A stretch of 64,000 nucleotides of DNA, from positions 92,127-156,126 of the forward strand of contig WIXG01000185.1 of NCBI GenBank assembly GCA_009869945.1, written 5' to 3'. Below the pieces are notes generated by a model that worked only from the letters and a program-made list of their open reading frames with translations, ran no database searches and was not told the origin of the DNA. The translations under genes and the position numbers were made by a program. Within the stretch, counting starts at the first letter, position 1. Every line of letters starts with the position of its first letter. Positions 61,074-64,000 of the stretch are shown here, piece by piece. This DNA comes from Mesaphorura yosii (lineage: Eukaryota > Arthropoda > Collembola > Poduromorpha > Tullbergiidae).

Positions 61074-62978
61074 ATGAGCCTGACGGCGTTCGAAATCAAG
61101 CTCGACAATACGCACCAGTCGTACTTTGCCGGGCAAATCGTTTCCGGCAAGATTATCATTGGCCTAAACCGAACCAAGAAGGTCAAAGGTGTCAAGCTGA
61201 AGCTGATTGGCAAGGCCAAGACCCACTGGCAGGAGAATCGCGGCAAGACTTCGACGACAGTGTCCGAGTCGGAGTACTACATCGATGAGAAAGTGTACTT
61301 GTTTGGTTATGGTGAGTCATTTCTCATTGTTTCATTTCAGCCTGATGCAGCTGGTGCTGGAGAGGTGGCTTGGAATGTTGCAAACTCAATTCATTTGCAC
61401 TGCAACTTTGTTATTTAAAATTTTCAGACGAGTCCAACACAGAAGTCTTTCTTCCACAAGGCTGGAATGAGTATCCATTCTGGTTTGAGCTACCCCAGAA
61501 TATTCCATCATCCTTCGAAATGAAGCACGGTTACGTCAAATACTATTTAGAAGTCATCATGTCACGAGAGTCAACTTTCAAGTTTGATCGCAAGCTCACC
61601 AAACTCTTCACTGTCAACGCTTTGCTCGACCTGAATGCGAATAACTTCACAGGAAGTGAATCATCCGCAGTCGACTCTGGTGCCCAGGCTCAATTTACAG
61701 CGACAAGCGCATCGGAGAGTACGAGTACAAATGAGATGCCGACCTCACTCGTGAATGTTTGGAATGCAAGACACGAAATCGAACTTTCTAATGAGAAGTT
61801 TCTATGCTGCTGCTGCTGCACATCCGGGCCAATCAGTTTCCTACTCAAAATCCCGAAAACTGGTTATGTGCCTGGCGAGAGCATCGCATTCCGGCTGCAA
61901 CTCAGTAACGCGAGTCAGCGGAATATCGATCTGGTCACTCTCACACTGGCACAGGTAAAATGCACGGAACGATTCTATTCATAAATGTCTTTGTCAAACA
62001 CGCTTTGCCTTGAATTTATAGTATTCGACATTTTACGCCAAGAAGGAGTCGAAGCAAGTCACCACTGAAATTCTAACTATAAATGGCCCGAAACTGGAAA
62101 GCGGTCAGACTGACGTTGTCTGGGAAGATGACTGCAAGCTCACAATCCCTCCGGTGCCGCCCACCAACTTAGGCGGAGGATGCAATATTATCACTGTGGA
62201 GTACTTTGTTAAGGTAATTTATAGGAAACTGTTGTAGTCAAATTATTCAAGTACGAATCACTTATTACAACTTTAATTTTTAATCTCAGGTGGAACTTGA
62301 CATTCCCGGCGGCATCTCCCTCAAGGGCAAAGTCCCGGTCATCATTGGGACGATTCCACTGCGAGCGAGCAGCGACGAAAATGGAACTACTGCGAATGGT
62401 GGTGGCGCTGTTGTGGACCAGCCACGACGAGTCGGAGGCAACGATACACCGTACACGTCGTCATCGCCGAATCGGCCCAGGTCCTCGGCTCAGTTGCACT
62501 TGGCTGTGCATGCGGATGCTGGATCGGAGAAGGGGGCCGGACCTATTCTTGCAGGATATCCCAACCTCCGTAAGTTTAAAATCAAAGCATTACCGAAAAT
62601 GCTGCATAGCAGTGGAAAACATGAACGCTTGACACCTGTTTACTTTTTGCAGCGCCACCAACATACGAAGAAGCTGTGTTCTCATACTCTGCAAAACAAC
62701 GACAAGAAGACGGGATGGACGAAGACGAGCAGGGCGACGACGATGAAAACGACGGTCGTCCTCCCGACTACAAGAATGCAACTAAGGCTGCCGGCGGTAA
62801 CGGAACAGGGGTGGATGGCGAAGAGAATCAGAGCGATGACGAGGAGGGGGCCGAGGGAGGCGGAGGCGACAAAGACAGGAGTGGTGATGGAGATCAGCAG
62901 CAAAGTTCGGCTGCTAGAAGAAGCAGCGTCTACTTTGTGCCGAAATACGTGACCTACAAGCATTTGGGATCGAAATGA
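61074..62978 (+). CDS. Arrestin domain-containing protein (alpha-arrestin)
   Basis: Exons 61074-61311, 61428-61954, 62022-62213, 62290-62569, 62653-62978; 520 residues. Cytosolic trafficking adaptor: the N-terminal arrestin lobe begins FEIKLDNTHQSYFAGQIVSG and includes VKGVKLKLIGKAKTHW; the C-lobe includes LLKIPKTGYVPGESIAFRLQ and ITVEYFVKVELDIPGG. Two PPxY motifs, PPTYEEAVF and PPDYKNAT, would recruit NEDD4-type ubiquitin ligases, as in ARRDC/TXNIP relatives. A run of five Cys (FLCCCCCTSGP) at the interlobe could be palmitoylated, which is inference. The tail is very acidic and Gly-rich. The first lobe contains an extra Ser/Thr-rich insertion (ESTSTNEMP). Confidence 0.93.
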
Positions 62979-63930
62979 GTCGTTTATTCCAATAATTTCG
63001 CCTATGGCTTACGGCTTATTGCGAAATTGTACGATTAATTGCTTGCTTCCATTGTAAAATTCTTATATACTGCTTAACGAAAAGATTGAGCTTCTGTACT
63101 ATTCCAAAGTGATTAGAATGCTTTAAGATGTCCAATGCTTTTGCTTTATTAGACCAGATTTTTAATATCAACATACATATATTACACGACAAAGATTTTA
63201 GAAAAACTATAGATTACAATAATCTTATTTTCGAACGTATGTACAAGCTTGTTGGCGATAACTAATGACATGAATTTATTATTGTTATGGTGCACGCTTG
63301 TTGTCATCCTTCCTCCTCCTCTTTGACATAATCATAACCATAATTCTATACTTTACCTGTGGCAAATAAAGAATTTATTCTACTTCCAACCTCGATCAAC
63401 AAGACCATGGGCTATCGGAACAATTATTGCCAACTAGCGGCTGGGTCTTGCGCGCCTGCGCGCGCGTGAATTTTCTAGTTCTTGACTTGCATTTCCATAT
63501 TACATACATACAGGTTTTGATAAATGAAAATTGAAATGAGGATGATAATAAGACATGATTTGTTTAATGCTGTGACTGCGTATGCATTCAATTTCGTACT
63601 TTTTTCTTGTGTGAATGTGATAATGTACTAAAGTTCAGAATGGTGTAGAAGAAGTAAACAATATTTGAATATTAGATACGAATCGTGCCGGGTTTTAAGG
63701 GATTTATGACTAAATTAGCATGTCAGACGTCTGTCTCGTCTCTTGTCTCGACAAAATCGGGCATCGAACCCAGTTCGTGTATCATGAAATATGTTTACAT
63801 ACTGCATGAACTGAGTTGTGAACCCGATTCTGTGATATTTCAGACAAATTCAGTACTATTTTTAACCACAATTACTTTCATTTCGGTGTACGTAAGTTTG
63901 ACTTTGTCCAGCCGACTACTCCCAACATGG
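62979..63930. other. Arrestin gene 3' UTR and intergenic DNA
   Basis: A possible AATAAA lies at 63365-63370. An alternating purine-pyrimidine GC tract (cgcgcctgcgcgcgcgtg) is at 63451-63468. No coding region is supported. Confidence 0.5.
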
Positions 63931-63931
63931 G

Positions 63932-63938
63932 TATAAAA
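63932..63938 (+). promoter_or_regulatory. TATA box of a gene beginning beyond the window
   Basis: tataaaa within gggtataaaaagg, a strong consensus. The expected start site is about 30 bases downstream, and the last 60 bases of the window would be leader. No ATG-started ORF follows before the window ends. Confidence 0.6.
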
Positions 63939-64000
63939 AGGAGCGATTTAGCCGATAACTTTCCCATTCTTCGTTTACCAATCATTCAACCATTCGACAC

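Noticed and set aside
63745-63785. Minus-strand gggttcgatgcccg resembling a tRNA B box
   Set aside because: No matching A box or foldable tRNA around it.

Overview
This is nuclear DNA of a compact arthropod genome. Protein genes are split by many short introns (mostly about 50-90 bases), with GT-AG and a few GC-AG boundaries and AATAAA signals shortly after most stop codons. A prophenoloxidase of the hemocyanin fold and a pacifastin-type inhibitor point to Pancrustacea. A bacterial-type glucoamylase-like gene suggests a lineage rich in horizontally acquired genes, such as springtails; that narrower placement is inference. I saw no CRISPR array, rRNA, tRNA or complete transposon.

Layout. 0-5 kb: end of a neutral lipase, a secreted two-domain defensin-like Cys-rich protein between two 32-residue single-membrane-span microproteins, then decayed gene fragments (a La-type RNA-binding remnant and a broken copy of one exon of the receptor kinase downstream). 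5.8-7 kb: an NPC1 N-terminal-domain-only protein on a membrane anchor. 7.2-12.4 kb: a receptor tyrosine kinase whose ectodomain is a complete CLCA (chloride-channel-accessory) protein. 12.5-16.3 kb (minus): a lipase with PLAT domain. 19.5-20.9 kb: an intronless glucoamylase-like gene. 21.4-23.5 kb: a carboxylesterase. 23.7-27.0 kb (minus): a prophenoloxidase with a Gly/Pro/Ser tail. 28.0-33.2 kb (minus): an SLC22 transporter and an NHA-type cation/proton antiporter. 34.4-36.0 kb (minus): an unrecognised gene. 37.7-47.2 kb: a giant gene for 15 tandem thioredoxin-fold domains with two alternative C-termini. 47.6-51.0 kb: an M13 metallopeptidase. 51.6-52.1 kb: a pacifastin-domain protein. 56.5-58.7 kb: importin alpha. 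61.1-63.0 kb: an alpha-arrestin. The right edge holds a TATA promoter for a gene outside the window.

The genes form no operon or single pathway. There is a loose theme of secreted or surface digestive, detoxifying and immune proteins. Exon coordinates were derived by hand from reading-frame phase, splice sites and family conservation. In every multi-exon model given with exon lists the summed length keeps an open frame to the stop. The most unusual items are the CLCA-kinase fusion, the 15-domain thioredoxin gene with mutually exclusive ends, the glucoamylase-like gene and the paired microproteins.
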